This document shows, one piece after another, positions 7,128-16,716 of a stretch of 48,568 nt of DNA. The notes beneath the pieces were generated by a model that had not been told where the DNA came from, did no database searches, and saw only the letters and a program-made list of their open reading frames with translations. The number at the start of each line of letters is the position of its first letter. Position 1 is the first letter of the stretch. The translations under genes were made by a program, and so were the position numbers. The DNA lies in NCBI RefSeq assembly GCF_009017255.1, contig NZ_WBZB01000026.1, forward strand, positions 1-48,568, written 5' to 3'. The stretch comes from Alkaliphilus serpentinus. Its GTDB lineage: Bacteria > Bacillota > Clostridia > Peptostreptococcales > Natronincolaceae.

Positions 7128-10100
7128 ATGAATTTATCTAGCTTTTCAGTTAAAAAGCCCATTACGATAACCATGATTGTTCTGATAGTAGTTATTCTAG
7201 GAGGAATTTCATTAAGTGGATTACCAATAGATTTGTTTCCAGATCTTGAATTGCCTATAGCTATAGTCTCAACCTCATACTCAGGAGCAGGACCCCAAGA
7301 GATTGAAAACCTAATTACTGAACGGATGGAAGGTGCTATTGCAACCGTTGGAAATATAGATGAAATACAATCTATATCCTATCAAGGCAACTCCATTGTT
7401 ATAGCTCAATTTAATAATGGCACAGATATGGATTTTGCAGCATTAGAAATGCGGGAAAAAATTGATATGGTGAAAGAATTCTTACCTGATGGTGCAACCC
7501 AGCCCATGGTGTTGAAAATGGATATAAACTCTATGCCCATCATACAAATAGCTGTTTCCACCAGTGGGGATTTGGGTGGATTACAAACCTTAGCCGAAGA
7601 AACCTTCAAGCAAAGATTAGAAAGGTTAGACGGAGTAGCTTCTGTAAGCATCGGTGGGGGTTTTACAAAGGAAGTAGAAGTATTAGTAGATCAAAATAGA
7701 CTAGCTGGCTACGGCCTAAATACTAATCAACTGGCTCAGTTAATAGCTGCTGCCAACATGAACCTTCCCGGTGGAACTGTTGAGCGTGGTAATCAAGAGC
7801 TTACCATAAGGGTTGTAGGTGAATTCGCATCCCTTGATGAAATCAAAAACATGCCCCTAACCCTGCCAACTGGCGAAATAATCGCTCTAAGGGATGTTGC
7901 AGAGGTTAGCTTTACTAATGAAGACATCAGCTCCTTTTCAAGGGTTAATGGAAGGGATAGCATCAGTATATCTGTTCAAAAACAGTCTGGTAAAAACACT
8001 GTACAGGTTGCCAACTTAGTACTTGATGAGATAGAAAGTTTAAAACAGGATTACCCAGGAATTGATATAGATGTAGTATCCGATAACTCTGTTATGATAA
8101 AAGCCTCCATTAACACCGTAGTAAAAAATGTTATGATGGGTGCTATATTTGCAATTCTCATTCTATACATTTTCTTGAAGAATATAAGAACGACATTGAT
8201 TATAGGGCTCTCTATCCCTATTTCAGTTATCGCTTCCTTTATACTACTCTATTTTAATGGTATTACATTAAATATGATGACACTGGGAGGCCTAGCACTG
8301 GCGGTTGGAATGCTGGTGGATAGCGCCATAGTTGTGCTAGAAAACATCTACCGTTTTAGAGTAGAAGGCCACTCGAAAAAAGATGCAGCCATAAAGGGTG
8401 CTTCAGAAGTGGCAATGGCTATTACAGCATCTACCCTTACCACAATAGCAGTATTTCTTCCCATTGTTTTTATTGATGGTATAGTAGGTACCATATTCAA
8501 GGAGTTTGCCCTAACTGTTACCTTATCCCTGGGTGCATCCCTTTTGGTATCCCTAACATTAATACCTATGCTTTCATCTAAGATTTTAACCGTAGATCTA
8601 GGTGATGTAGCAGTTGAAAGAAAAAAGAAGAAATTTGATTTTATATACAACGCCTTCGACAGATTATTTGCAAAGATAGAGGTAATTTACAAAAAACTCT
8701 TAACCAAAAGTCTTATTAGAAGAAAGTCCACGATTATCATTTCTGTATTGATCTTCGTAGTAAGTATAGTCAGCCTCTTTGGAGTAGGAATGGAGTTTTT
8801 CCCTGCTACAGATGAGGGAAGAATATCCATAGATGTGGATTTACCCTTAGGTACTAGAATTGAGGAAGTTGACGAAGTTGTTGAAATAATCGAAGAAAAA
8901 CTAAAGGATATCCCAGAGGTTGAAGTAGTATTTGTCAGTGTAGGCTCAGGAGATGTTATTATGGGAGGCAGTTCTAGTAATAGCAGCGGTTCAATTACCG
9001 TGGGCTTAGTGAAGCTTAATGAAAGGGATAGAAGCACAAATGAAGTTGCTGAAGAGATTAGAAAACTGGTAAAAAATATTGCAGGAGCTGAAATATCAGT
9101 AAATGCGGTTTCTACTACTGCAATGGGTACTACAAGCCCTGTCAGCATTGGAATTACAGGAGACGACCTAACTCAATTGGAAGAAATATCGGCTGATTTT
9201 AAAAAGATTATTGAATCTGTAGAAGGAACCAGAGAGGTTAAAACCAGTATCAGTGAATCGGTACCAGAGGTTGAAGTTTTAGTAAACAAAGATCTTGCAG
9301 CCATTTATGGGTTAACTGCATCTCAGGTGGCCTCTGCTGTTAGAGGTGGGACCACAGGAACCACTGCTACCAGATATAAATATCAAGGGGATGAATTAGA
9401 TGTGGTAATTAGAGCCCAAGGCAGTACCACTGAAAGCATATCCAACCTTGAACAATTATCAATTACAACCCCAGCTGGATCAAGTATCCCCCTTAGCCAA
9501 GTTGCAAAGCTATCTATCGTAAAGGGACCTATGCAGATCAATAGAGAGAGCCAGGAAAGAATTGTAACGGTTACTAGTCAAATAATTGGTAGAGATGTTA
9601 GAAGTATCACTGCAGATATAGAAAGGGAATTGCAAAACTATGAAATGCCACAGGGTTATAACTATAAAATAGGGGGAGAAAATGAACAGATTATGGATGC
9701 CTTTACCCAGCTATTGTACGCCCTAGCCCTTGCAATTGTATTAATCTATATGGTAATGGCGGCTCAATTTGAATCTTTAATTCATCCCTTTATTATAATG
9801 TTTACCATACCACTGGCCTTCTCTGGTGGAGCCCTATCATTATTTATAACTGGAAGAACCTTTGGTGTAACAGCCTTTATAGGAATAATTATGCTGGCAG
9901 GAATTGTTGTTAACAATGGTATTGTATTAATAGACTATATTAATGTCTTACGTAATAGTGGTCAAGAAAGAAATGAAGCGATTATTGCTGCAGGCCCTAT
10001 AAGGTTAAGACCCATATTAATGACTACCTTAACAACGGCCCTTGGCTTAATACCCCTGGCTATTGGTGTTGGTGAAGGAGCAGAAATGCAGGCCCCCATG

Positions 10101-10265
10101 GCTACTGTGGTTATAGGAGGACTAATGCTTTCAACTTTGGTAACCCTAGTATTTGTACCAGTGCTTTATACAGTATTTGATGATTTCTCTATTTCACTAA
10201 AATCCAAATTAAATAAAAAGTTCAATAAGATTCCTAACCCTATAGAAAGTGAGGTGCAGGAATAA
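7128..10265 (+). CDS. RND family efflux pump (AcrB/SwrC-like)
   Basis: The product has 1045 residues, the usual length for this family. It shows the RND pattern of one N-terminal membrane helix, a large extracytoplasmic domain (about 35-330), six helices, a second large domain (about 555-860) and a final helix group. The TM4 proton-relay segment reads GMLVDSAIVVLENIYR, with one of the two usual aspartates replaced by Ser. I choose the ATG at 7128 because AAGGGGTG stands 7-8 nt before it; a GTG three codons upstream overlaps the adaptor gene. The pump couples proton entry to export of drugs, lipids or surfactant-like compounds. The tetR gene overlaps its stop by one base. Confidence 0.93.
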   Translation: MNLSSFSVKKPITITMIVLIVVILGGISLSGLPIDLFPDLELPIAIVSTSYSGAGPQEIENLITERMEGAIATVGNIDEIQSISYQGNSIVIAQFNNGTDMDFAALEMREKIDMVKEFLPDGATQPMVLKMDINSMPIIQIAVSTSGDLGGLQTLAEETFKQRLERLDGVASVSIGGGFTKEVEVLVDQNRLAGYGLNTNQLAQLIAAANMNLPGGTVERGNQELTIRVVGEFASLDEIKNMPLTLPTGEIIALRDVAEVSFTNEDISSFSRVNGRDSISISVQKQSGKNTVQVANLVLDEIESLKQDYPGIDIDVVSDNSVMIKASINTVVKNVMMGAIFAILILYIFLKNIRTTLIIGLSIPISVIASFILLYFNGITLNMMTLGGLALAVGMLVDSAIVVLENIYRFRVEGHSKKDAAIKGASEVAMAITASTLTTIAVFLPIVFIDGIVGTIFKEFALTVTLSLGASLLVSLTLIPMLSSKILTVDLGDVAVERKKKKFDFIYNAFDRLFAKIEVIYKKLLTKSLIRRKSTIIISVLIFVVSIVSLFGVGMEFFPATDEGRISIDVDLPLGTRIEEVDEVVEIIEEKLKDIPEVEVVFVSVGSGDVIMGGSSSNSSGSITVGLVKLNERDRSTNEVAEEIRKLVKNIAGAEISVNAVSTTAMGTTSPVSIGITGDDLTQLEEISADFKKIIESVEGTREVKTSISESVPEVEVLVNKDLAAIYGLTASQVASAVRGGTTGTTATRYKYQGDELDVVIRAQGSTTESISNLEQLSITTPAGSSIPLSQVAKLSIVKGPMQINRESQERIVTVTSQIIGRDVRSITADIERELQNYEMPQGYNYKIGGENEQIMDAFTQLLYALALAIVLIYMVMAAQFESLIHPFIIMFTIPLAFSGGALSLFITGRTFGVTAFIGIIMLAGIVVNNGIVLIDYINVLRNSGQERNEAIIAAGPIRLRPILMTTLTTALGLIPLAIGVGEGAEMQAPMATVVIGGLMLSTLVTLVFVPVLYTVFDDFSISLKSKLNKKFNKIPNPIESEVQE

Positions 10266-10846
10266 TGGTAACACAAAGGGGAAAACGACAAATTGAAATT
10301 ATAGAAGCAGCCCTAAAGGTCTTTGGAGAAAATGGATTTTTTCAAGGGACAATGGAGGAGGTTGCAAAGGAAGCCGGAATTGGAAAGGCTACCATTTATG
10401 AATACTTCAGCAGCAAAAAAGAACTATTTCAAGAGATGCTGGTATATTTTGTTGAGGATTATATTACAGGGGCCCATGATGCCACTGAAAAAGAGAATAC
10501 TGTGCGGAGTAAGCTGATTGCCTTAACTGAATATAACATAGCCTTTGTAAAATCTAAAGCCGACACCCTTCAACGAATGACTTCCAGGTCTGAACATGTA
10601 TCGGAGGATTTTAAATGTAAAATTTTCAACATTAAACAGACAGTATGTAGTATTGCACTAAAAATTGTTGAAAAAGGTATTGAAACGGGAGAGCTTCGAT
10701 CTGATTTAGATAAGAATATAGCAGCGCTGATTATTATTGGCGCTCTCAATAGTGTTAGTACGGAATATATTTTTAATGAAGAAATAGCATCCAACACCAT
10801 CAACACCTCAACATTTGTAGATATTCTACTTTCAGGCTTGAGTTAA
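10265..10846 (+). CDS. TetR/AcrR family regulator of the efflux operon
   Basis: The protein has 193 residues. The N-terminal helix-turn-helix (about residues 10-55, motif AGIGKATIYEYFSSKKELF) is typical of TetR repressors. The C-terminal helical domain should bind an effector, perhaps a pump substrate. The ATG overlaps the TAA of the pump gene by one base, so the three genes form one operon and autoregulation is likely. The last 40 codons, the terminator and the sequence beyond are repeated 11.4 kb away (22124-22360) as a decayed copy. Confidence 0.9.
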   Translation: MVTQRGKRQIEIIEAALKVFGENGFFQGTMEEVAKEAGIGKATIYEYFSSKKELFQEMLVYFVEDYITGAHDATEKENTVRSKLIALTEYNIAFVKSKADTLQRMTSRSEHVSEDFKCKIFNIKQTVCSIALKIVEKGIETGELRSDLDKNIAALIIIGALNSVSTEYIFNEEIASNTINTSTFVDILLSGLS

Positions 10847-10960
10847 TTAAAGGACCCCGTAGGTCTTCTACCTACGGGGTTAACTTTGTCATATTCTGAT
10901 TTAATTTCAGCAATTACTCTTCTTTTGCTATCATATAGGGCTCCTTCATCAGAACCCTTG
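10729..10960. repeat. Direct repeat copy A (tetR 3' end, terminator, lamin-tail gene end)
   Basis: This stretch aligns with 22124-22360 in the same orientation. The offset is 11395 nt before, and 11400 nt after, a 5-nt indel. About nine in ten positions match up to 10917, with weaker similarity for about 40 nt more. It covers the last 38 codons of the intact tetR gene, the terminator and the final codons of a convergent gene like that at 22297-23751. Confidence 0.85.
10855..10879 (+). terminator. Terminator of the RND/TetR operon
   Basis: A perfect 10-bp G+C-rich stem (CCCCGTAGGT and ACCTACGGGG) has a 5-nt loop and is followed by TTAACTTTG. The T-run is weak but the stem is strong. An almost identical copy stands at 22255-22279. 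Confidence 0.8.
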
Positions 10961-10965
10961 TCCCT
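10897..10965 (-). pseudogene. C-terminal remnant of a lamin-tail gene
   Basis: On the minus strand this reads SDEGALYDSKRRVIAEIK, close to the C-terminus TDKGTLYDTKGNVIAEIK of the intact gene at 22297-23751. The stop TAA of the intact gene is TCA here, so the frame runs on towards the tetR terminator. Nothing similar to the rest of that gene is present upstream, where the SEC-C gene ends at 10977. It is a stub and not a functional gene. Confidence 0.75.
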
Positions 10966-10976
10966 TCTTGTTTTGC

Positions 10977-13223
10977 TTAATTTATCACAGAAAGCAACCA
11001 GTCTAGGGCTCCCTTTGTATTTTCCCATGCATCTAAGGCATTGTTAGCATAGACTATTGCCTCTTCTTTACTACCCATTTGAAAAAATTCTGGCAGCTTC
11101 TTCGGTATAACATTAAAACCTAATAGATAATAGGGGATAAAATGATTTTCCTCTAAAGCGTCCTTTAGCCAAGCCTTAGCGTCCTTTTTTCCTCCCTTCA
11201 CTTTAAAATTATATAAGGCAGTATTATATGTCCATTGAGGACTACCATCTTCATAGGAATTTATTAACTCCCTTGCTTCCTTAAGTTTATCTAGCTGCAT
11301 ATAAATAGGCAATAGAATATAACGAGCACCTTGATTATCATTGGGATTCAATTCTAGCATTTCTTTAAAATGCTTTGTTGCTTGCTCTAAATTGCCCTCC
11401 TTCCACAATAGCAGAGCAAATCCCATTTTTGCCCTCATATAAGGTCTAGTCTCCGTCATTAACCAAAAGTGTCCTATATTTTCATTAAAGTAATTTTCAC
11501 CCAAAACCATTCTTCCTCGTTCTAGTGCTTCTAAATACATCTTTTCTTTATCTGTGAAACTTGTAGCTTCCTCCACTGCCAGCAAAACATAGGCATCCAC
11601 ACAGTTAGAGTGTATTTTTAATGCTTCCTTTGCCAATCTTATCCTGTCCTTTGATCTGCTTTTTTCCCAAGCTTTATAGATAAGATCTTGGGCCTTTTCT
11701 TCATTAGATAAATCCTCTGAACTAGCTTCAGGAATTCCATTCTTCATTAAAGTCTGCATATATTCATTAAGCTCATCAATTGACTGGAAGTTTTTGTTTT
11801 GTAATTGCTTATGCACTTGATTCATGTATACTTCTGTTACCCTTCTTCCGTTACCTGGGGTAGGGGTCAAGATTTCTGGATAAGGGTCTTCTAAATCTTC
11901 CATATCTTCCATATATAAATTTTCGATTACTTCCATAGACCCATCTACAAGGAGATTTAAGTTTTTTGATAGGGTGGTGGCTGACACATCATATTTCTGT
12001 GATATTTCCTTTTGGGTATAGTAACTACCAGTAGCTTGATTAGAACTTACCAGATACTCTAATGCAGAGGCCCATGAGCCTCTTTTCTTTATAATTGGCT
12101 GGTATCTGTTACAATAGCCACTAAACAAAATAAGAGCACCATTTATCTCGAAGGGGTAATATTCTCCTATCATTTTTTCTATAGCAAATAGAGCCTCCTC
12201 CTTGTAGGAATCATCCACTAGAGAGGTTTCAACAAGGTCCTTAAGCTCATGAAGGCTGCCCTCCAGAACCTCAATAATATAATCAATATGATCTGATAGG
12301 AGTAAACCCCTATCCCCATCATCATATTTTCCATTGCCTACATTTTGGATAAATTTATCAAGTTTTTTATCAAAGCCAGGCGTTAAGCAGGCCTCCAAAG
12401 GACTCTTGCCCTGTAATGGTTTTTGAGGCTTTTGTAAGAATCTTTTAATAAGGAATTGCTCATATGGAGGAAGATGGTGGTATTCATCTTCATCATCATA
12501 ATCATGGAAATCATGCACATCCTTTAACAGATCAATAATTAGGCTTACTACAAAAGCTCCTTGGTTCATTAAGAATTTTTTCCAATCTTTATCTCTGCCT
12601 ACTTTATGACTTTTAGCATCTTCAAAGGTTGTAATCACCTTATCAATTGCTTCTATGGGAAGAGTCACATATCCATGGAAGATATCATAGCTTTTACCCA
12701 TAGGTAATAGTCTTAGAACCAATAGTCCGTCTATATCATCCTTTATAGCCGAGGGGTTAACCTCCAGCACATCTCGAGTAAAGCAATCCTCCAGTAAGAA
12801 ATTTCCGTTATTAAGGGTTTCTATATAGGTATATATTGAAATATAGCTTTGGGGCCATAGCTCTAGCTGTTTTATTACCCGATCACTAAAATGCGGCAAA
12901 TTATCCTTTATAAAGAGATTAAATATGGTCATCTCTTCTTTAATAGGGTGATTGAAAGCAAACCATTCAAAGAAAAAACCCATCCATGAGACACATTGTT
13001 CAGGATCTATTCCATACTCAAAACCTGCCCTTTGTATTTGGGGATTTAAGGTATTTTCAATGGATTGAAGATATCTAAAAAAAAGTCTTTTTACTTCCAC
13101 AAACTCCTCAATCAATACCCCTTCTGAAGGGAATAGTAATACTTTGTCTTCTTCTCCACAGCACCTTTTAAACTTTTTTCCACTACCACAAGGGCAGATT
13201 TCATTTCTTCCTACTTTGAACAA
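10977..13223 (-). CDS. SEC-C motif, helix-turn-helix and TPR protein
   Basis: The protein has about 748 residues. At the N-terminus stands a SEC-C zinc motif (GRNEICPCGSGKKFKRCC), as in SecA C-termini. A long helical region follows (about 30-380). A helix-turn-helix-like segment lies near residue 410 (YTQKEISQKYDVSATTLSKN). From about residue 520 to 740 there are TPR-type repeats, for example GNLEQATKHFKEMLELNPND. I favour a TTG start at 13223, with AAGGAG 8 nt upstream; an in-frame ATG at 13241 has no good ribosome site. The transposase element ends only about 10 nt before that ATG, so the native promoter was probably displaced. The function is unknown; zinc-ribbon plus TPR suggests protein binding. 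Confidence 0.8.
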   Translation of the reverse strand: MFKVGRNEICPCGSGKKFKRCCGEEDKVLLFPSEGVLIEEFVEVKRLFFRYLQSIENTLNPQIQRAGFEYGIDPEQCVSWMGFFFEWFAFNHPIKEEMTIFNLFIKDNLPHFSDRVIKQLELWPQSYISIYTYIETLNNGNFLLEDCFTRDVLEVNPSAIKDDIDGLLVLRLLPMGKSYDIFHGYVTLPIEAIDKVITTFEDAKSHKVGRDKDWKKFLMNQGAFVVSLIIDLLKDVHDFHDYDDEDEYHHLPPYEQFLIKRFLQKPQKPLQGKSPLEACLTPGFDKKLDKFIQNVGNGKYDDGDRGLLLSDHIDYIIEVLEGSLHELKDLVETSLVDDSYKEEALFAIEKMIGEYYPFEINGALILFSGYCNRYQPIIKKRGSWASALEYLVSSNQATGSYYTQKEISQKYDVSATTLSKNLNLLVDGSMEVIENLYMEDMEDLEDPYPEILTPTPGNGRRVTEVYMNQVHKQLQNKNFQSIDELNEYMQTLMKNGIPEASSEDLSNEEKAQDLIYKAWEKSRSKDRIRLAKEALKIHSNCVDAYVLLAVEEATSFTDKEKMYLEALERGRMVLGENYFNENIGHFWLMTETRPYMRAKMGFALLLWKEGNLEQATKHFKEMLELNPNDNQGARYILLPIYMQLDKLKEARELINSYEDGSPQWTYNTALYNFKVKGGKKDAKAWLKDALEENHFIPYYLLGFNVIPKKLPEFFQMGSKEEAIVYANNALDAWENTKGALDWLLSVIN

Positions 13224-13251
13224 GGCGAACTCTCCTTTCATTTTTTCTTTA

Positions 13252-14130
13252 GGGGCGGTTCCCCTTTGTCAGCGGAATGATTCCAATACCTTCCTAATTG
13301 TTTCTCTATTTATTCCAATAGCCTCCCCAATCTTTCTAGTAGATAAATTGAACTCATCCTTTAAGGCAATAATTAGTTTGTCTCTTTGTCCTCTATTTTC
13401 AAACTCCTTCAATTTGCTAAAACTAATTTCATTTATGTAGAGATAATTAAATACAAAGTCCCTTATCTTCTTTTCATCAATAAATTCATCTTTAATATCA
13501 TCTTCATCTATGAATTCCACATCACTGGCTTGTTGACTGTATTCTTTAAATAACCTAATAGCTTCTGATTGATTATTTGATAGAATACTTAGTATTGTAT
13601 GGGTGCTCAATAGTTCTCTATCTAATATACCATTTATATATATATTATAGCTACTCCATTTATAGTTTTCCCTTTTACATATATGTGCTTTTTCGGGATT
13701 ATTGTGTATGTATCGTAACACTGCAAGGAGATAGTTTTCATCCTCTACTTCTTCACTTTTAAATCTGTCTTGAAAAACATGCCCTATCCTTCTATGTTTT
13801 TGATTATAATATTTTGCATAGCTTATTCCTATTCTTTTCATAATTCGATCAATTGTATCTGTTTCCTCTTTTATCAAGAAATGTGCATGATTATCCATAA
13901 TACAGTAGCCGTATAGCTCAAATTCATTTTTTCTCTTCTTCTCCCTCAATGTATCAATGATTCTTTCTTTATTGTCATCATCTATAAATATTGATTTTCT
14001 TTCATTTCCTCTAACCATTACATGATAGATTCCTGTGCTGCTTCTTTGCCTTGCATATCTTGGCATAGCTTACTCACCCCCTACTGTTATTTTACTTAAG
14101 TTGCTCTGTGTTGTCAACAGAACCGTCCCC
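13252..14130 (-). mobile_element. REP-type (RAYT/Y1) transposase element
   Basis: GGGGCGGTTCC (13252-13262) on the left and GAACCGTCCCC (14120-14130) on the right are near-perfect inverted copies flanking the transposase gene. Each is near a GTCA sequence (TTTGTCAG on the left, GTTGTCAA on the right). Such GGGACGGTTC-type termini are common around these single-strand tyrosine transposases in clostridia. No target-site duplication is apparent, as expected for HUH enzymes. Confidence 0.7.
13269..14066 (-). CDS. REP-associated tyrosine transposase (IS200-like Y1 domain)
   Basis: The protein has 265 residues. The HUH metal-binding motif is H60-A-H62 (DNHAHFLI), and the catalytic tyrosine is one of those in ISYAKYYNQKH (residues 83-87). 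The family signature RYIHNNPEKA follows near residue 118. A C-terminal extension (about 170-265) ends in a helix-turn-helix-like segment (LSTRKIGEAIGINRETIRK), which may bind DNA ends. The gene is full length and apparently intact. It is transcribed on the same strand as its neighbours, so read-through into the SEC-C gene is likely. Confidence 0.9.
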   Translation of the reverse strand: MPRYARQRSSTGIYHVMVRGNERKSIFIDDDNKERIIDTLREKKRKNEFELYGYCIMDNHAHFLIKEETDTIDRIMKRIGISYAKYYNQKHRRIGHVFQDRFKSEEVEDENYLLAVLRYIHNNPEKAHICKRENYKWSSYNIYINGILDRELLSTHTILSILSNNQSEAIRLFKEYSQQASDVEFIDEDDIKDEFIDEKKIRDFVFNYLYINEISFSKLKEFENRGQRDKLIIALKDEFNLSTRKIGEAIGINRETIRKVLESFR

Positions 14131-14162
14131 CTGGCAGTCCCCTGGCATTAAACGGCAGAGTC

Positions 14163-15395
14163 CTAGACGAGACGATCGGAACTATTATTAATCATATTAT
14201 AAAAGTCATGGTGTTCAGAAACTAATGATATCATTACACCTACAAAAAGTGCCCATAATGGTGCACTTATATTTAGTATTTGAATGTTACTAAGTGCAAT
14301 TATGAAACTAAAAAAAGCACCATTACTAAACATCTCTACTGAAAAAGCATCTTTGTATGATCTTTTTAAAACTCCAATCATGGATAATCCTGCTATTATA
14401 TTCATTAGTGCTCTTGGAAAAGCAGTTACAAAACCTAGCGCTACGCTCGAGAAAATTCCGAACACAACAAAAATTATGCCATTTATAATAGAGGCCTTAT
14501 ATCTATCAGTATGACTGTTTCCTGCTTCCTCAGAAGAAAAAATCGCAGTCATAGGCCCAGCAATATTTGCAGCATGGCCACCAAACAGAGATGCTGCAAT
14601 ACCACCAAGCCCACTAGCTACAGTCATGGCATTTACAGGTGGCTTATAACCTTGTGAAAATAATATTCCAATAGCTTGAGCATTCTCTGATCCTAGTATC
14701 AGTATTGAAAGTGGAATAGCAATACTAAAGATGGCATTAATATTAAATTTAGGTTGAACTATCACAGGCAATGCTAAATTTAGACTTAAATTTGACAAAT
14801 ATACTGTTTGCATAATTACTGAAGTTATCATTCCTATTATTAAGGCAAATAATACTGGGGGCACTCTTTTAGTAAATTTCGGAGCTATAAGAAAAGTAGC
14901 TAAAGTTATAGCCCCTAGTAATGGAAGTTCTTTAGCAGAATTTACGATTCCTATTCCAAATCTAGTTAGAGAACCCCCAATCATAGCCATCACAATGGGC
15001 AATGGAATATATTTTAATATCTTCGCCTTAAGTCCACTAATTCCAATAATGAAAATGGTTAATCCTGAAACTAAGAAAGCTCCCGTAAGCTCATTATAAT
15101 TATAATTAGAAACATTATTTAATAGCAACACCGAACCGGCTATCGTATAAGCACCGCTTATTGGTATTTTATATTTTGTAGATAGTACTATACCTATTAT
15201 GCCACCAAAAAAATATATCGCAAATAACCAAGATGAAGTTTCAAACTTACTTAATTTAAGGTTTTGAGCAGCATTGATAATTAGAAGCGCAGGTCCAGTA
15301 CACCCAAATATTCCAGCTACTAATCCTGCAGAGATATTTTTAATATTTATTATCTGCGAGAAATCCATCATTTGTGATGGTTTATTTATCTTCAT
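14163..15395 (-). CDS. benE: BenE-like benzoate/H+ symporter family permease
   Basis: The product has 410 residues and eleven to twelve hydrophobic segments. The family signature GGHAANIAGPMTAIFSSEEAG (residues about 274-294) corresponds to the GHA.N.A..TAAI..G.EA motif of BenE/YdcO proteins. These take up benzoate or related aromatic acids with protons; the true substrate here is not known. It starts 24 nt after the dctM stop with a GGAG ribosome site, so it is the last gene of the TRAP operon. The transposase element ends 32 nt beyond its stop and may have altered the 3' region. Confidence 0.82.
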   Translation of the reverse strand: MKINKPSQMMDFSQIINIKNISAGLVAGIFGCTGPALLIINAAQNLKLSKFETSSWLFAIYFFGGIIGIVLSTKYKIPISGAYTIAGSVLLLNNVSNYNYNELTGAFLVSGLTIFIIGISGLKAKILKYIPLPIVMAMIGGSLTRFGIGIVNSAKELPLLGAITLATFLIAPKFTKRVPPVLFALIIGMITSVIMQTVYLSNLSLNLALPVIVQPKFNINAIFSIAIPLSILILGSENAQAIGILFSQGYKPPVNAMTVASGLGGIAASLFGGHAANIAGPMTAIFSSEEAGNSHTDRYKASIINGIIFVVFGIFSSVALGFVTAFPRALMNIIAGLSMIGVLKRSYKDAFSVEMFSNGAFFSFIIALSNIQILNISAPLWALFVGVMISLVSEHHDFYNMINNSSDRLV

Positions 15396-15419
15396 ATTTA
15401 TTGCTCCTATCTAAAGCAA

Positions 15420-16703
15420 TTATACCGTTCCATAAATAAGTCTTGGTAAGAATAGAGAAATCTGAGGGAAATAAGTTATGAAAATTAATGCTATGATACT
15501 AATTATTACAAAGGGGATAACTCCTTTTATAATATTTATCATTTTTTCTCCTGTTGCAGGTTGAGCAACGAATAAGTTTAATCCAAAAGGTGGTGTAAAC
15601 ATACCTATTGCTGCATTGGTGACCATTATTACTCCTAGGTGAATCGGATTGATTCCTAACCTCATAGCAATAGGATATAGTAACGGTGCTGTGATGATAA
15701 TTGCAGATGATCCATCTATGAACATTCCTGCTATTAATAACATTACATTTACTAGCATGAGGAAACTATACGGGCCAAAATTTCCTCCTATAATTAAATT
15801 AGCTAAGTCTTGGGGCACTTGTGCTACTGTTAATACCCATCCAAATATTGATGCAGAGGCTAATAAAAGCATAAGCTGAGCAGTAGACTGTGCTGAATCT
15901 ACACAGGTTTTAATTAATTCTTTCAAACTCATTTCTTTATATATAAACATACTTATGATAATTGCATAAATAGCAGATACACCTGAAGCCTCAGTAGGAG
16001 TAAATACACCAAGGTAAATACCTCCCATAATAATCATTGGTATACCAAGTGCCCAGCTTGCTGATAATGTAGCCTTAAGTTTTTCCATATAAGTGCTTTT
16101 GGGCCCTGGTTCAATATTTTTTCTAACAGCAAACCAATAAGAGTATATTAAGTAAGCTATAGAATAGATAATACCTGCACCAGCACCAGCCATAAATAAT
16201 GCTCCTACCGATACTCCAGTAACTGCACCATAGATAATAGCACTAATGCTAGGTGGTATAAGCAATGCTATAGATCCACTAGAAGCAATAAGCCCGACAC
16301 TAAAACCACCGTCATATTGATTCTTTTTTAGGGCAGGATACATAAGTCCACCTATGGCAATAACTGTAGCTGGAGAAGATCCTGAAACAGCTCCAAAAAA
16401 CATACATGCTATAATTGTTGTAAAAGCAAGGCCACCTCTAGTACTGCCTACCATTACCTGAGACCATTTTAAAATTCTATCTGCTATTCCACCTTTCTTC
16501 ATTACATTAGCACCAAGAATAAAGAAAGGTACTGACATTAAAGAGAACTTATCTATGCCCCCTAACATTCTTTGAGTTACCACCATTAATGGTAAATCCG
16601 TAAAGAACAAAAGGGCTGAGAAAGCTGAAAAACTAAGTGCAATAAAGACCGGGGCACCTATAAATACAAGAATAAAAAAAATCATCAGTAAAAATAAAGT
16701 CAT
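15420..16703 (-). CDS. dctM: TRAP transporter large permease, DctM family
   Basis: The protein has 427 residues and about twelve membrane segments covering almost the whole length. It contains DctM features such as FGAVSGSSPATVIAIGG near residue 105 and GMFTPPFGLNLFVAQ near residue 365. With DctQ it forms the membrane part of a sodium- or proton-driven uptake system for an organic acid delivered by DctP. An AAGGGGG site precedes the ATG. It begins 13 nt after the dctQ stop. Confidence 0.93.
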   Translation of the reverse strand: MTLFLLMIFFILVFIGAPVFIALSFSAFSALLFFTDLPLMVVTQRMLGGIDKFSLMSVPFFILGANVMKKGGIADRILKWSQVMVGSTRGGLAFTTIIACMFFGAVSGSSPATVIAIGGLMYPALKKNQYDGGFSVGLIASSGSIALLIPPSISAIIYGAVTGVSVGALFMAGAGAGIIYSIAYLIYSYWFAVRKNIEPGPKSTYMEKLKATLSASWALGIPMIIMGGIYLGVFTPTEASGVSAIYAIIISMFIYKEMSLKELIKTCVDSAQSTAQLMLLLASASIFGWVLTVAQVPQDLANLIIGGNFGPYSFLMLVNVMLLIAGMFIDGSSAIIITAPLLYPIAMRLGINPIHLGVIMVTNAAIGMFTPPFGLNLFVAQPATGEKMINIIKGVIPFVIISIIALIFITYFPQISLFLPRLIYGTV

Positions 16704-16716
16704 GTTAGTAACCCCC

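Noticed and set aside
8348-9148. Long open frames on the minus strand inside the RND pump gene
   Set aside because: They lie opposite a well-conserved pump gene, have no ribosome sites and encode unrecognisable sequence.
7128-10265. RND pump as evidence for a Gram-negative host
   Set aside because: Firmicutes also carry SwrC-like RND pumps with lipoprotein adaptors. No outer-membrane channel or LPS genes are present, and other signs are Gram-positive.
10843-11028. A 61-codon minus-strand frame
   Set aside because: It is a run-on of the lamin-tail remnant through a lost stop, overlapping the end of the SEC-C gene. It is not an independent gene.
13269-14130. Larger composite transposon or prophage around the transposase
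   Set aside because: Only one HUH transposase with its own short ends is present. No integrase, phage structural gene or second copy of the element bounds the region.
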